Below, piece after piece: positions 50,018 to 59,638 of a DNA stretch of 64,000 bases (its first letter is position 1; every line of letters starts with the position of its first letter). Source of the stretch: Wolbachia endosymbiont (group A) of Rhinocyllus conicus (lineage in GTDB: Bacteria; Pseudomonadota; Alphaproteobacteria; Rickettsiales; Anaplasmataceae); the NCBI RefSeq assembly GCF_947250775.1, contig NZ_OX366349.1, positions 372,001 to 436,000 on the forward strand, written 5' to 3'. Below the pieces are notes generated by a model. It did not search any database. It was not told the origin of the DNA and worked only from the letters and a program-made list of their open reading frames with translations. The position numbers were made by a program, and so were the translations under genes.

Positions 50018-53000
50018 TTATACAGCATTTCTTATATTGATCAAATCTTTCAATTGATTATTGCTAAATTCTGTAATCCAACTCTCGCCGCTACTTATAG
50101 TTAAGTTTGCTAACTCTTTCTTACTTTGAATCATCTCATCAATACGCTCTTCAAAAGTACCTGTTGAAAGTAGCCTGTACACCATAACATTACGTTCTTG
50201 CCCAATACGGTACGCTCTATCTGTTGCTTGTGCTTCCACTGCTGGATTCCACCATAAATCGTAATGTATTACATGGTTTGCTGCTGTTAAATTAAGCCCT
50301 GTTCCACCAGCTTTTAAAGATACTATGAGAATATTTGATCGAAATGAGTTTTCAAAATCATTAACCATTTTGTCTCGTGCTTTACGGGATAAACTTCCAT
50401 GCAAAAATGGCACTTTTGATTCAAACTTTTCTTCAAGTAGCCTAGCTATAATCTCACCCATTTCAGTGTATTGAGTAAATATCAATGATTTTTCTGCAAG
50501 CTCACTAATTCCTATCAATATCTCTTCTAGCATCTGCATCTTTCCTGACTGTTCAATACTTGCACGCTTTTTCTTGCCAAAATGCGATGGATGGTTACAA
50601 ACTTGCTTTAAAGCATTGATAAGCTTAAGAATTAGACCCTTACGCTCAATTCCTTCACTCTTTTCTATCTTTTTCATAGTTGTGTTAACTACTTCTTGAT
50701 AAAGTGCTGTTTGCTCTGGAGTTAGAGAACAATAACGATTATTTTCAATTTTATCTGGTAGATCCTCTATAATGCTTTTATCACTTTTTACCCTACGTAG
50801 CATAAAGGGATGAGTAACTTTCATGAACTTCTCTAGACAAACTTTGTCTCTCGCTTTTTCAATTGGTGTTGCAAAATGAGTTTTAAATTCCTTAGGAGTA
50901 CCAAGGTAATATTTATTAGTAAAATCAAAAATACTCCAATATTCTAGTAGCCTATTTTCAACAGGTGTACCACTCATTGCTATTCTATTTTTTGCTGCAA
51001 TAGCTTTTATAGCTTTGCTCTGTTCACTGTGGGGATTCTTTATATTTTGGGCTTCATCAATCACGAGCAAAAACCATCCTACTCTGTTAAGCTCTTTTTT
51101 ATCACGACGCGCAAGACCATAGGATGTGAGAGCTACATCATAATCATTTGCCAATTCTCGATTTTGTCCATGATAGATAAAAAGCTTTAATTCTGGTGCA
51201 AAACGTTCCATCTCTCGTTGCCAATTGCTTAATATGCTTGTTGGTGCTACTATCAAGACTTTATCTTCATCTAAAAATCCTGCATTCTTACAGTATAAAA
51301 TGGCTGCAATAACTTGTAGTGTTTTACCAAGACCCATGTCATCAGCAATTATACTACCAAATCCCGTCTCTATGTTCTGCACAAGCCAACTAAATCCACG
51401 TTTTTGATATGGACGTAACTGTGCTGTTAGGTTACTTGGTACATCAACAGGTACATAAGTGTTAAGCTTTTCAAATAGGCTTTTAATCTGCTGATCAAGT
51501 CCTACCTTTGCTCCATCTAGTTCACCTCCTAAAGCAGCTTGCATCAGCTCTGCTTGACTCAAGTGTTCAGGTAACTTATCAAATTTTTTCAGTAGAGCTT
51601 CTACCTCCTTATCATCCAAAAGCACATATTGGTCTATAATCTTTATAAGTCCACGAGAATCTTTCAGTAGCTTTTTAAATTCTGTAATGCTTATCTCTTT
51701 ATCACCTATCGCTATTTTCCAATCAAACTTCAATAATTTTTCAAGCGTTAAGAAACTTTTCCGATCTTCTTCAATTTTGCCTTTAGCAGATAAATTAAGA
51801 CTCAACTTTGGCTTTAGGATTTTTTCCAGTGATTTTGGTAAGATAACTATAACGCCAATTGCTTTTAACACCGGCAAGATATTTAAAAACAATGGTGCAA
51901 AATCATCTAAGCTAAACAGTAATCTACTGCTGTCGTCAATCGATCTTTCTAGCTCAGGTATGTATTCGGACAGCATTCCCATATCAGATAAAATGCTCAG
52001 TTTTGTGCTGCAGTTAGACAATGCTTTTTTCAGCTTTATTATCGATTTTCCATCATCTAAAGATACCTGTATATCAAGCTCAAATCTTTCATAATAATCT
52101 TTTACCATTAAGTAAAGTTTGTATGGTTTATCTGTTAAATAAAGCCGTGATGACCAGAGATTAATTGCTTGAGGTATTTCTCTGTTGCTAAACTCACTAA
52201 ACTTGTATGCTGATCCAGTAAAAAATAATGCAAAGATGTGCTTGTCTCTATACTTGTCCATTGATGAAGGAAAGGTATTCTTTTCTCTATACTTATCAAG
52301 TGCTGCAGGAAAATTATTTGCCATGTATTCCAAAAGGATTAAAGAAATTGCAATATTAACCTGTTCTTCAGGCTCTATAGAAGTTTTCTGATATTGAATT
52401 AGCAGAGGTGGACACATAGATGATATTTTTCTATGAATTTCTTTGACTGATTCATTAAACAACGCAGGGATCCACCTAATTATGAATTCTTCTCTTTTAT
52501 TTTGTAGTATTTGTGGTACTAGTGCTGATTTTTCCATGAGCATACGTGCAAACTGTGAAATCATATGCATGAAGCGAAGCTCAGGATTAAGCTTATGAAG
52601 CAATGAAATAGGAATATCGTTTAAAAATTGTGCTATATTCCTCGAAACACTTTCGCTGAGCATAAATGAATTAGCTATACCATTGCTTACTTGAATAACT
52701 TGGTATTGGTCATTGATAAATAATTGAAATGTTTGCCAGTGTTCAATACTTCCCCATTTGCTAGTAAACAATTCTTCTTCCGATAGCTTTTTCTTGGAAG
52801 AGTAGAAAGAATTTCCCGTAGGATATTTTTGCCAATGCTTGTAAGCTATTTGCAGAATACTGTGAAAATTTTTTTCAAAAAAGAGTGGATTATTCGTCAA
52901 GATATTTTCGATACAGCTAGCAAGGTTAGGAATAGTCGATAGATCAATATCATTTAAGTTTACTTGGTCATATACTTTAACTTTAGAAGACGATTTAAAT

Positions 53001-53545
53001 AGATCATTAATTTTTAGAATACTTTGAATGTTTTCTAATTTTCCATTTCCAAAATCATCAATCAGCGACAACAAGTCACAATTATGAATATTGAAAATTA
53101 CGAAAGGGTTTTTATCAATTTCTGCAGCAATAAGATAAATTACAGCAGCAATATGTTTACAAGGCATAGCCCAATCAGGACAATTGCAACTTGCGTTCAT
53201 TTCTTCCCAATTCGAAGGAAATAATTTAATACCTGAGTCGTTAAGCTTATCAAACAAAAGTGTTGGTAATTGTCTATTTATTAATTTAGGCAATATAGAG
53301 GGCGAATTTTCAATAATACAACGGATAGCTGATGAATTTAATTCATTGAGTGTTATTTTAACTTTATATGGATGAGGTCTTGAACCACTAACTTTGGCTG
53401 TAATTGTATTGCCGTTGATTTGAATACCAAAAGCTCGACCAGTATTAGCATAAGTTCTACCACGTGAAAGGTGGTTATCGTAATCAACTTCACTGAAAGA
53501 TTGAAGCCATTTCTTACCCCACCATGTTCTCCCGTAAATAGACAT
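50018..53545 (-). CDS. SWIM zinc-finger and SNF2-family helicase
   Basis: A 1175-aa protein. The N-terminal part carries a SWIM finger (CNCPDWAMPCKHIAAVIY, about 113-130: C-x-C...C-x-H). A long middle region belongs to the helicase-associated bacterial SNF2 domain. The C-terminal half (about 700-1170) is a Swi2/Snf2 ATPase: Walker A DDMGLGKTLQ, Walker B VIDEAQN, SGTPVENRLLEYWSIFDF, then the helicase C lobe with FLHGSLSRKARD, AGGTGLNLTAANHVIHYD and ATDRAYRIGQ. It is probably a DNA translocase. It is carried on the minus strand between the WO accessory block and head genes. Bacterial relatives occur on mobile elements and in defence islands; function here is unproven. Confidence 0.92.
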   Translation of the reverse strand: MSIYGRTWWGKKWLQSFSEVDYDNHLSRGRTYANTGRAFGIQINGNTITAKVSGSRPHPYKVKITLNELNSSAIRCIIENSPSILPKLINRQLPTLLFDKLNDSGIKLFPSNWEEMNASCNCPDWAMPCKHIAAVIYLIAAEIDKNPFVIFNIHNCDLLSLIDDFGNGKLENIQSILKINDLFKSSSKVKVYDQVNLNDIDLSTIPNLASCIENILTNNPLFFEKNFHSILQIAYKHWQKYPTGNSFYSSKKKLSEEELFTSKWGSIEHWQTFQLFINDQYQVIQVSNGIANSFMLSESVSRNIAQFLNDIPISLLHKLNPELRFMHMISQFARMLMEKSALVPQILQNKREEFIIRWIPALFNESVKEIHRKISSMCPPLLIQYQKTSIEPEEQVNIAISLILLEYMANNFPAALDKYREKNTFPSSMDKYRDKHIFALFFTGSAYKFSEFSNREIPQAINLWSSRLYLTDKPYKLYLMVKDYYERFELDIQVSLDDGKSIIKLKKALSNCSTKLSILSDMGMLSEYIPELERSIDDSSRLLFSLDDFAPLFLNILPVLKAIGVIVILPKSLEKILKPKLSLNLSAKGKIEEDRKSFLTLEKLLKFDWKIAIGDKEISITEFKKLLKDSRGLIKIIDQYVLLDDKEVEALLKKFDKLPEHLSQAELMQAALGGELDGAKVGLDQQIKSLFEKLNTYVPVDVPSNLTAQLRPYQKRGFSWLVQNIETGFGSIIADDMGLGKTLQVIAAILYCKNAGFLDEDKVLIVAPTSILSNWQREMERFAPELKLFIYHGQNRELANDYDVALTSYGLARRDKKELNRVGWFLLVIDEAQNIKNPHSEQSKAIKAIAAKNRIAMSGTPVENRLLEYWSIFDFTNKYYLGTPKEFKTHFATPIEKARDKVCLEKFMKVTHPFMLRRVKSDKSIIEDLPDKIENNRYCSLTPEQTALYQEVVNTTMKKIEKSEGIERKGLILKLINALKQVCNHPSHFGKKKRASIEQSGKMQMLEEILIGISELAEKSLIFTQYTEMGEIIARLLEEKFESKVPFLHGSLSRKARDKMVNDFENSFRSNILIVSLKAGGTGLNLTAANHVIHYDLWWNPAVEAQATDRAYRIGQERNVMVYRLLSTGTFEERIDEMIQSKKELANLTISSGESWITEFSNNQLKDLINIRNAV

Positions 53546-53803
53546 TATATATATTTTAGCCTAAATAAACTCAAGTAATCTAACATAAATCACTACAAAA
53601 TGCCAAGAAAACAACAGAAAAGGCAATATGAAAACCTTTTTTTCTACAGTCTCTTCATTTTTTGTGATTAAAAATTATTTTAACTTTTTTTTAGAAAATC
53701 TCGGAAAAAGTAGTAAGAAATCCGGTATATATATAATAAAGGGGCATTGTTTCAATGAGGTTAGTTTACCTCTACGCGCTTCAAACACAAAAGTTTCAAA
53801 TAA
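53546..53803. other. Intergenic region between the helicase and phage head operon
   Basis: This 258-base divergent gap should contain promoters for both the helicase and the packaging operon. I see AT-rich sequence with poly-T tracts and no clear hairpin or operator. A 62-codon plus-strand frame (53628-53816) has no visible family features and is not called. Confidence 0.4.
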
Positions 53804-54268
53804 ATGTCAATCCTAACACTAGACCTCGGCAAGCAAACTGGCTGGGCAATTCTGACAGATGGAGTAATTGAAAGTGGAAGCAAAAGTTTTCATGGTAGTC
53901 GTTTCAGTGGTGGTGGCATGTGTTTCTTGAATTTTCGTAATTGGCTTAATTCTTTGAGAGACATTTCTGCAGTGTATTTTGAGGAAGTAAGAAGACATCT
54001 AGGAACTGATGCAGCTCATTGCTATGGTGGTTTTCTTGCAGTGCTGTCTGCTTGGTGTGAAGAACATCATGTGCCATACAAAGGTGTTAATGTTAAAACT
54101 ATAAAACGCTTTATAGCAGGCAAAGGCAATGCAAGTAAGAGTGAAGTTATTGAAGCGATACGTGAAAAAGGTTTTTCACCTCGAGATGATAATGAAGCGG
54201 ATGCTTTAGCATTAATGTTCTACGCTATGAATTTCAGTAAAGATTTTAATGTATTAAAAATACCATAA
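53804..54268 (+). CDS. RuvC-like nuclease-fold protein of phage WO
   Basis: The 154-aa protein has a RuvC/RNase-H fold pattern: an N-terminal strand with the first acidic residue (ILTLDLGKQTGWAI, Asp at about 6), a second acidic pair in AVYFEEVRRH (about 60-67) and a C-terminal acidic motif in RDDNEADALAL (about 132-142). These positions match the catalytic carboxylates of Holliday-junction resolvases. Phage-borne versions resolve branched DNA before packaging. It is first in the plus-strand packaging operon. The 110 bases before the methyltransferase contain a short imperfect inverted repeat but no gene. Confidence 0.85.
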   Translation: MSILTLDLGKQTGWAILTDGVIESGSKSFHGSRFSGGGMCFLNFRNWLNSLRDISAVYFEEVRRHLGTDAAHCYGGFLAVLSAWCEEHHVPYKGVNVKTIKRFIAGKGNASKSEVIEAIREKGFSPRDDNEADALALMFYAMNFSKDFNVLKIP

Positions 54269-54381
54269 AAAGTGGGTCCTTTCAGCCATAATGGCGGGTT
54301 TGGTGGGTTTGACCTCAGGCCTTTTCTAGTGTTAGACATATTTTGAATATTAACTTTTTAATTATTAAGGATTTAAATTAT

Positions 54382-55602
54382 ATGAATTTAGCAATCCACT
54401 ACTATCCTGTTGAAAACCTCGTCGAATATAAGCGTAATCCTCGTAAAAATGATGACGTAGTAAATAGAATGTGTGCTTCAATCAGGGAATTCGGCTTTCG
54501 TATACCAATAGTTGCAAAAAGCGATGGTACTGTGGTTGATGGTCATTTAAGACTTAAAGCAGCAAGAAAACTTGGTATAGAAAGTATTCCTGTGGTTTTA
54601 AGTGATAATTTAAATGAACCACAAACTAAAGCTTTTCGGTTACTTGCCAATCAATCAGCTAATTGGGCAAAGTGGGATGATGATCTTTTAAAGGTAGAAA
54701 TTCAAGAGCTAGAAGATTTGCAGTTTGACCTTAAAATGACAGGATTTGAATTGGAAAAAGTTCAACGGTTTCTCGATGATTTTGATGGTGAAAAAGAAGA
54801 CCTTTCTGACTTAGTTGTTGATGACAAAAAGGTAGAAATAACAAAACCAGGTGATCTATGGATTTTAGGTGATCATCGAATCTATTGTGGTGATAGCTCT
54901 GTAGTTGAATCATATAAAGCGCTGTTAGATGATAAAATGGCAGACATTACTGTTTGTGATCCTCCATATAACGTTGATTATGGTAGCAGTCAAGAAAGAG
55001 AGGATAAAAAGATACTAAACGATAATCAAGGTGAAAAGTATGAGCTTTTTCTCTATGATATTTGTACTCATATTTTAGCATATACTAAAGGTGCAATTTA
55101 CATCTGTGCATCATCATCAGAGTTTTCAACGTTGCAAAAAGCATTTGAGGAAGCGGGAGGAAAATGGTCAACTTTTATCATTTGGGCGAAGAATCACTTT
55201 ACGCTAGGAAGATCAGATTATCAAAGACAATACGAAGCAATGCTCTATGGATGGAAAAGCGGCAATAAACGTGAGTGGCATGGAGGTAGAAATCAAAGTG
55301 ATCTGTGGTTTTATGATAAGCCAACACACAATACACTACATCCAACGATGAAGCCAGTAGAGCTAATGGAAAAAGCAATAGTAAACAGCAGCAGATCAGG
55401 AGACATAGTACTTGATCCATTTAGTGGTTCTGGCAGCACACTAATTGCATGTGAGAGAACAGGAAGAATTTGCAGAACAATAGAGCTAGATTCAAAATTT
55501 GTAGATGTCACCATAAAACGTTGGCAAATATACACAGGTAGGGAGGCAATTCTTTCTGGTACTGGCAAAACTTTTGCAGAAATTCAAGAAGAAAATTCGT
55601 AA
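54382..55602 (+). CDS. ParB-N / DNA methyltransferase fusion of phage WO
   Basis: Residues about 1-90 form a ParB/Srx-like domain (VEYKRNPRKNDDVVNRMCASI, DGHLRLKAARKLG). The rest is an adenine/cytosine-N4 methyltransferase with the catalytic DPPY (VCDPPYNVDYGSS, about 190-202) and the AdoMet motif DPFSGSGSTLIACER (about 351-365). The family is widespread on temperate phages and alters DNA modification of the phage or host. I choose ATG 54382 (AAGGA upstream) because the extra 13 codons start at an unlikely TTG. No cognate restriction enzyme is visible. Confidence 0.92.
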   Translation: MNLAIHYYPVENLVEYKRNPRKNDDVVNRMCASIREFGFRIPIVAKSDGTVVDGHLRLKAARKLGIESIPVVLSDNLNEPQTKAFRLLANQSANWAKWDDDLLKVEIQELEDLQFDLKMTGFELEKVQRFLDDFDGEKEDLSDLVVDDKKVEITKPGDLWILGDHRIYCGDSSVVESYKALLDDKMADITVCDPPYNVDYGSSQEREDKKILNDNQGEKYELFLYDICTHILAYTKGAIYICASSSEFSTLQKAFEEAGGKWSTFIIWAKNHFTLGRSDYQRQYEAMLYGWKSGNKREWHGGRNQSDLWFYDKPTHNTLHPTMKPVELMEKAIVNSSRSGDIVLDPFSGSGSTLIACERTGRICRTIELDSKFVDVTIKRWQIYTGREAILSGTGKTFAEIQEENS

Positions 55603-55630
55603 AAAGGAGCAAAAAGAGAGGAGGAAAAGA

Positions 55631-56110
55631 GTGGAAAAAATCACACAAACGGAATGGGCAAGAGAGATAGGAGTTTCAAAGCAATATGTCTGTTATTTAG
55701 TAAAAAAAGGAATAATTGAGTTGGAGAATGGTTTGGTAAATAGAGAACAAGCAAATGAAGCAGTGGCAGCAATACGAGATCCAAGTCAGCCACTGAGGAG
55801 GAAAAATCCAGAAAACGAAAATACAAGTAACCTCTCCACAATGTTGCTAAAAACGCGAATAAAAAATGAGATGGAACGTGGCAAATTGCTTGAGGCAAAA
55901 GCTAAGGCTGAGATAGGAGAACTTGTAGCAGTAGAAGAAGTAAAAAGTGAGGCATTTAACGTAGCAAGAGTTGTCCGTAATAATTTGCTTAATATTCCAA
56001 ATAGAGTTTCAGCACTGCTTGCATCACTGAGTGACACTGAAAAGATTCATATGGCGCTAACCGAAGAGATTACAAACTCATTACAAGAATTATCTAATAT
56101 TAAGTTTTAA
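55631..56110 (+). CDS. Phage terminase small subunit (Nu1-like)
   Basis: The small terminase recognises phage DNA for packaging. The 159-aa product has a helix-turn-helix start (TQTEWAREIGVSKQYVCYLVKKGII, two blocks) similar to Nu1/excisionase winged helices. A helical assembly region follows (RIKNEMERGKLLEAKAKAEI; VARVVRNNLLNIPNRVSALL). I choose GTG 55631, which has GAGGAGG seven bases upstream; the longer frame from TTG 55574 adds a Lys/Arg-rich leader and overlaps the methyltransferase. The ankyrin gene begins four bases after its stop. Confidence 0.87.
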   Translation: MEKITQTEWAREIGVSKQYVCYLVKKGIIELENGLVNREQANEAVAAIRDPSQPLRRKNPENENTSNLSTMLLKTRIKNEMERGKLLEAKAKAEIGELVAVEEVKSEAFNVARVVRNNLLNIPNRVSALLASLSDTEKIHMALTEEITNSLQELSNIKF

Positions 56111-56113
56111 ATA

Positions 56114-57589
56114 ATGTCTGCTAACTTAAGTTTAGAATTAATAAAGTGTCTCATTAATCAGCAAGGAGTGGATGTAAATGTTAGAGGATTAAATGGAAAG
56201 ACACCGCTACATTATGCAGTAGAAATTAACGAGCTTAGTATGGTTGCGCTCTTACTAAATAGGAAAAATATTAATCCACTGATCACTGATGATGATGGTA
56301 AAAGTGCGCTCTCTTGTGCAAGAGAAGAGATATTACAAGCACTAATCAATCACAAATATGGATTGGAGAAAGATAGCTTACTTCATTTAGCTGCGATGTT
56401 GAATGAAGCAAATGCTGTAAGGTTTTTACTCAACAAAGGAGTTAATGTTAATGAGCAGAATGCTTTACTACATACACCGTTACATTTAGCGGCAGGAGCT
56501 GGACATGAAGGGATAGTAGAAATTTTAATTAGAGAAGGAAATGCGGATAAAGATGTTCTTGACGTGAGAAATCATGCAGCAATGCATTATGCAGTAAACA
56601 ACAAGAAGCTAGAAGTAGTAAAATTACTTTCAAATCTTGGTGCGAATGTCAATATAGCTGGTAGCGGCAGAAATGCAATGAAATTATCTCCTTTGCACGT
56701 AGCTATAAGTGGCAGTAATTACGACGAAAGAGACTTATGTTTAGATATTGTAAGATGCTTAATAAATGTTCCTAATGCTGGAGTTAATTTACAAGACTAT
56801 GAAAATAAAACACCACTACATTACGCTGAAAGACTTAAAACAGTAGAAGTATTACTAACCCGAGAGGATATAGATCCTTTGATTAAAGATGATAATGGCA
56901 AGACACCATTTTGTTATGCGAAAGAAGAGAACAAATCTGAAATAGTAAAAGCTTTAATAAGTAATAGGTATGGAGTAGAGAAGAACAATTTACTTCACTT
57001 AGCAGCAAAAAAAGGATATGGGGAGATTCTAGGGGCGATTTTAAAAGAAGGAGTTGAAGTAGATGTTTTAAACGATCAAGGAGAATCAGCAGTATATCTT
57101 GCTGCAATAAATAGGCATTTTAATATAGTAAAATTACTGCTAAAGAAAAGAGCAGATGCTACAGATGTTTTTGAGTACGCAATAACAACAAATAACGTAA
57201 AACTGGTAAAGTTACTAAACAAGGAAAAGGATATAGTTTTATTTGGAAAAAATGACAACTTTCCAACATTTCATTTATTGAGCAATAAATATTTTGAAGA
57301 AAGGAAAATAGCAGACAAAAAAATAAAGAAATGCATCAATATCATCTGTGTTTCTATAACAGTATGTGCAATAGCGATAGTGGGAATTTACCCTAACATT
57401 ATAGCTGCGGTAATGGTGGGAATAGTTGCACTCATAGCTGCAATAATAATGAGTAATTTAATTCAGAAGTATATAGAAGAAGCGCTTGAAAAGAAAATGT
57501 TTATTGAACTCGAAAGTGAGAAAACAAGTAGTCCTAATTTAAGTGATGTGGAAATATCATCTAATGATGGTGAAGAGCTAGCAATATGA
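56114..57589 (+). CDS. Ankyrin-repeat protein inside the phage packaging operon
   Basis: A 491-aa protein with about ten ankyrin units (GKTPLHYAVEINELSMVALL, HTPLHLAAGAGHEGIVEILI, NHAAMHYAVNNKKLEVVKLL, NKTPLHYAERLKTVEVLL, NLLHLAAKKGYGEILGAIL). Two C-terminal membrane spans follow (about 410-428 and 432-452; IICVSITVCAIAIVGIYP and AAVMVGIVALIAAIIM). It starts four bases after the small terminase and overlaps the large terminase by the ATGA at 57586-57589, so it is expressed with the packaging genes. It has no known role in DNA packaging. A eukaryotic-interaction or virion-associated function is inferred only from the domain. Confidence 0.92.
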   Translation: MSANLSLELIKCLINQQGVDVNVRGLNGKTPLHYAVEINELSMVALLLNRKNINPLITDDDGKSALSCAREEILQALINHKYGLEKDSLLHLAAMLNEANAVRFLLNKGVNVNEQNALLHTPLHLAAGAGHEGIVEILIREGNADKDVLDVRNHAAMHYAVNNKKLEVVKLLSNLGANVNIAGSGRNAMKLSPLHVAISGSNYDERDLCLDIVRCLINVPNAGVNLQDYENKTPLHYAERLKTVEVLLTREDIDPLIKDDNGKTPFCYAKEENKSEIVKALISNRYGVEKNNLLHLAAKKGYGEILGAILKEGVEVDVLNDQGESAVYLAAINRHFNIVKLLLKKRADATDVFEYAITTNNVKLVKLLNKEKDIVLFGKNDNFPTFHLLSNKYFEERKIADKKIKKCINIICVSITVCAIAIVGIYPNIIAAVMVGIVALIAAIIMSNLIQKYIEEALEKKMFIELESEKTSSPNLSDVEISSNDGEELAI

Positions 57590-59424
57590 TATACGCCACA
57601 TCTTTTTCTGAAGGTTTAAAACCAGATCCAGAGCTTAAAGTATCAGAGTGGGCGAATGAGTATCGAGTTTTAGCAGCAACTGCAGCATCAGAGCCAGGTA
57701 AATGGAGAACGGAAAGAACTCCTTATTTAAAAGAAATCATGGATTCACTTTCTCCGTCCTCACCAGCAGAAAAAGTAGTATTCATGAAAGGAGCGCAGAT
57801 TGGGGGAACAGAAGCTGGTAACAATTGGATAGGCTATATCATCGATCAAACACCAGGTCCAATGTTAGTTGTGCAGCCAACAGTCGAAATGGGAAAGCGT
57901 TGGTCAAAGGGAAGATTTGCGCCACTGATTGAAAGTACACCATGTTTAAAAAGTAAAGTAAAAGACCCAAGATCAAGAGATTCAGGCAATACTGTGCAGA
58001 GTAAGGAATTTCCAGGTGGAATAGTAGTAATAACTGGAGCAAACAGCAGTGTAGGACTGAGATCTATGCCAGTAAAGTATCTCTTTCTTGATGAAATAGA
58101 TGCCTATCCAGGAGACTCAGGTGGAGAAGGAGATCCAGTTTTACTCAGCATAGCTCGTACCAATACATTTGCACGGCGAAAGATTTTTTTAGTATCAACA
58201 CCAACGATTCATGGAATAAGCAGAATTGAGAAAGAATTTGAAGCAACAGATAAGAGATACTTTTTTGTACCATGTCCACATTGTAATTATTACCAAATAT
58301 TAAAATGGCCACAAATTAAATGGGAAGATAAAAATCCAAATACAGCACACTATATGTGTATAGAATGTGGTAAAAAGATAGAAAATCATCAAAAGACAGA
58401 GATGCTTGAGCGTGGAGAATGGAGGCCTACTAATAGAGTAAAAGGTGAGAAAAAAGGATTTCATCTTTCAAGTCTTTATAGTCCAGTTGGCTGGTATAGT
58501 TGGCAACAAGCAGTAGAGGATTTTCTGCATGCAAAGGAAAGTGAACAATTACTGAAAGTTTGGATCAACACAACGCTTGGAGAAACCTGGGTAGATAAGG
58601 GAGAAGTACCAGACTGGAAGCAATTATTCAACAGAAGAGAATTTTTTCCCGTAGGCACAGTACCTAAGAGAGAAGTGGTACTTACTGCAGGTGTTGATGT
58701 TCAAAAAGATCGTTTAGAAGTAGAAGTTGTAGCCTGGGGAAAAAGCCGTGAAAGTTGGTCAATAGACTACCAAGTATTTGAAGGAGATACTGGGGGTGGA
58801 GAAGTATGGAGAAAACTCTCTGAGCTCTTAAATCATCATTTTATTGGTGAAAATGGTCTTGAATATATGATAAGTATGATGGCGGTTGATGCTGGGTATG
58901 CAACGCAGGAAGTATATAACTGGGTAAGAGGTCATCAAGGCTCTGGAAGAGTAATGGCAGTAAAAGGTGTAAATAAAGCACTAGTACCACTTAGCAGTCC
59001 AAGTAGAGTAGATATAACAGTTGGTGGTCAAAAGCTAAAGAGAGGAATAAAGCTCTGGCCAGTTGGAGTATCGATATTAAAGTCAGAGCTTTTTCAATTA
59101 CTTAATATTTTAAAAGAAGAAGAGGGAAAAGCTCTACCTGGATACTGTCATTTTCCGGAGTATGCACCTGAATATTTTAAACAGCTAACTTCAGAGCAAT
59201 TAGTCAGCAAAGTGGTAAAAGGATACACCAAACAAGAGTGGCAAAAGGTAAGAGAAAGAAATGAAGTACTGGATTGCCGAATTTATGCGAGAGCAGCATC
59301 TATTGCGCTTGGAATTGATCGTTGGCCAGAGAGTAAATGGAATAGTTTGAGTGGAAAAATGGAAAGCAAAAAGCCTAAAAAAGTAAGACAGAGTAAGTGG
59401 CTTGGTAATCAAAATGTACAGTGA
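57586..59424 (+). CDS. Phage WO terminase large subunit (GpA family)
   Basis: The lambda GpA-like packaging motor: ATPase plus nuclease that cuts and pumps DNA into the capsid. In the 612-aa product the ATPase has a Walker A-like VFMKGAQIGGTEAGNN (about 64-79) and Walker B KYLFLDEIDAYP (about 165-176). A zinc-binding segment PCPHCNYYQ...YMCIECGKK (about 226-262) follows. The nuclease part has LTAGVDVQKDRLEVEVVAWG (about 365-384) and MMAVDAGYAT (about 427-436), consistent with catalytic acids. Full length and intact. The gpW gene starts within its last codons. Confidence 0.95.
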   Translation: MIYATSFSEGLKPDPELKVSEWANEYRVLAATAASEPGKWRTERTPYLKEIMDSLSPSSPAEKVVFMKGAQIGGTEAGNNWIGYIIDQTPGPMLVVQPTVEMGKRWSKGRFAPLIESTPCLKSKVKDPRSRDSGNTVQSKEFPGGIVVITGANSSVGLRSMPVKYLFLDEIDAYPGDSGGEGDPVLLSIARTNTFARRKIFLVSTPTIHGISRIEKEFEATDKRYFFVPCPHCNYYQILKWPQIKWEDKNPNTAHYMCIECGKKIENHQKTEMLERGEWRPTNRVKGEKKGFHLSSLYSPVGWYSWQQAVEDFLHAKESEQLLKVWINTTLGETWVDKGEVPDWKQLFNRREFFPVGTVPKREVVLTAGVDVQKDRLEVEVVAWGKSRESWSIDYQVFEGDTGGGEVWRKLSELLNHHFIGENGLEYMISMMAVDAGYATQEVYNWVRGHQGSGRVMAVKGVNKALVPLSSPSRVDITVGGQKLKRGIKLWPVGVSILKSELFQLLNILKEEEGKALPGYCHFPEYAPEYFKQLTSEQLVSKVVKGYTKQEWQKVRERNEVLDCRIYARAASIALGIDRWPESKWNSLSGKMESKKPKKVRQSKWLGNQNVQ

Positions 59425-59638
59425 AAAATATTTAACTCAAGTTGAGAAAGCAATTCAAAAACTGCAAAGCGGAGAAAGAGTTGTCTCAATTGCATATGGT
59501 GACCATGTTGTGCGGTACGGGGAAGTTCAAATAAAGGATTTATTGGAGCTCAGGCAACGAATAAAAGCGGGGTTAAAAGTTGCAGGCATGAGGCCAAAGA
59601 GGAAAATTGTTTTTTCAACGAGTAAGGGAATTTTATAA
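59414..59638 (+). CDS. gpW-like head-tail joining protein
   Basis: The 74-aa product matches the lambda gpW pattern: two helices around a short beta hairpin (LTQVEKAIQKLQSGERVVSI, YGDHVVRYGEVQIKDLLELRQRI). A basic tail ends it. gpW joins the filled head to the tail. I choose ATG 59414 over a TTG four codons earlier. The start overlaps the terminase stop, and the portal ATG follows directly. Confidence 0.85.
   Translation: MYSEKYLTQVEKAIQKLQSGERVVSIAYGDHVVRYGEVQIKDLLELRQRIKAGLKVAGMRPKRKIVFSTSKGIL

Noticed and set aside
53628..53816. A 62-codon ORF upstream of the RuvC-like gene
   Set aside because: Low-complexity Phe/Asn/Lys-rich translation of AT-rich intergenic DNA, overlapping the next gene out of frame, with no supporting signal.
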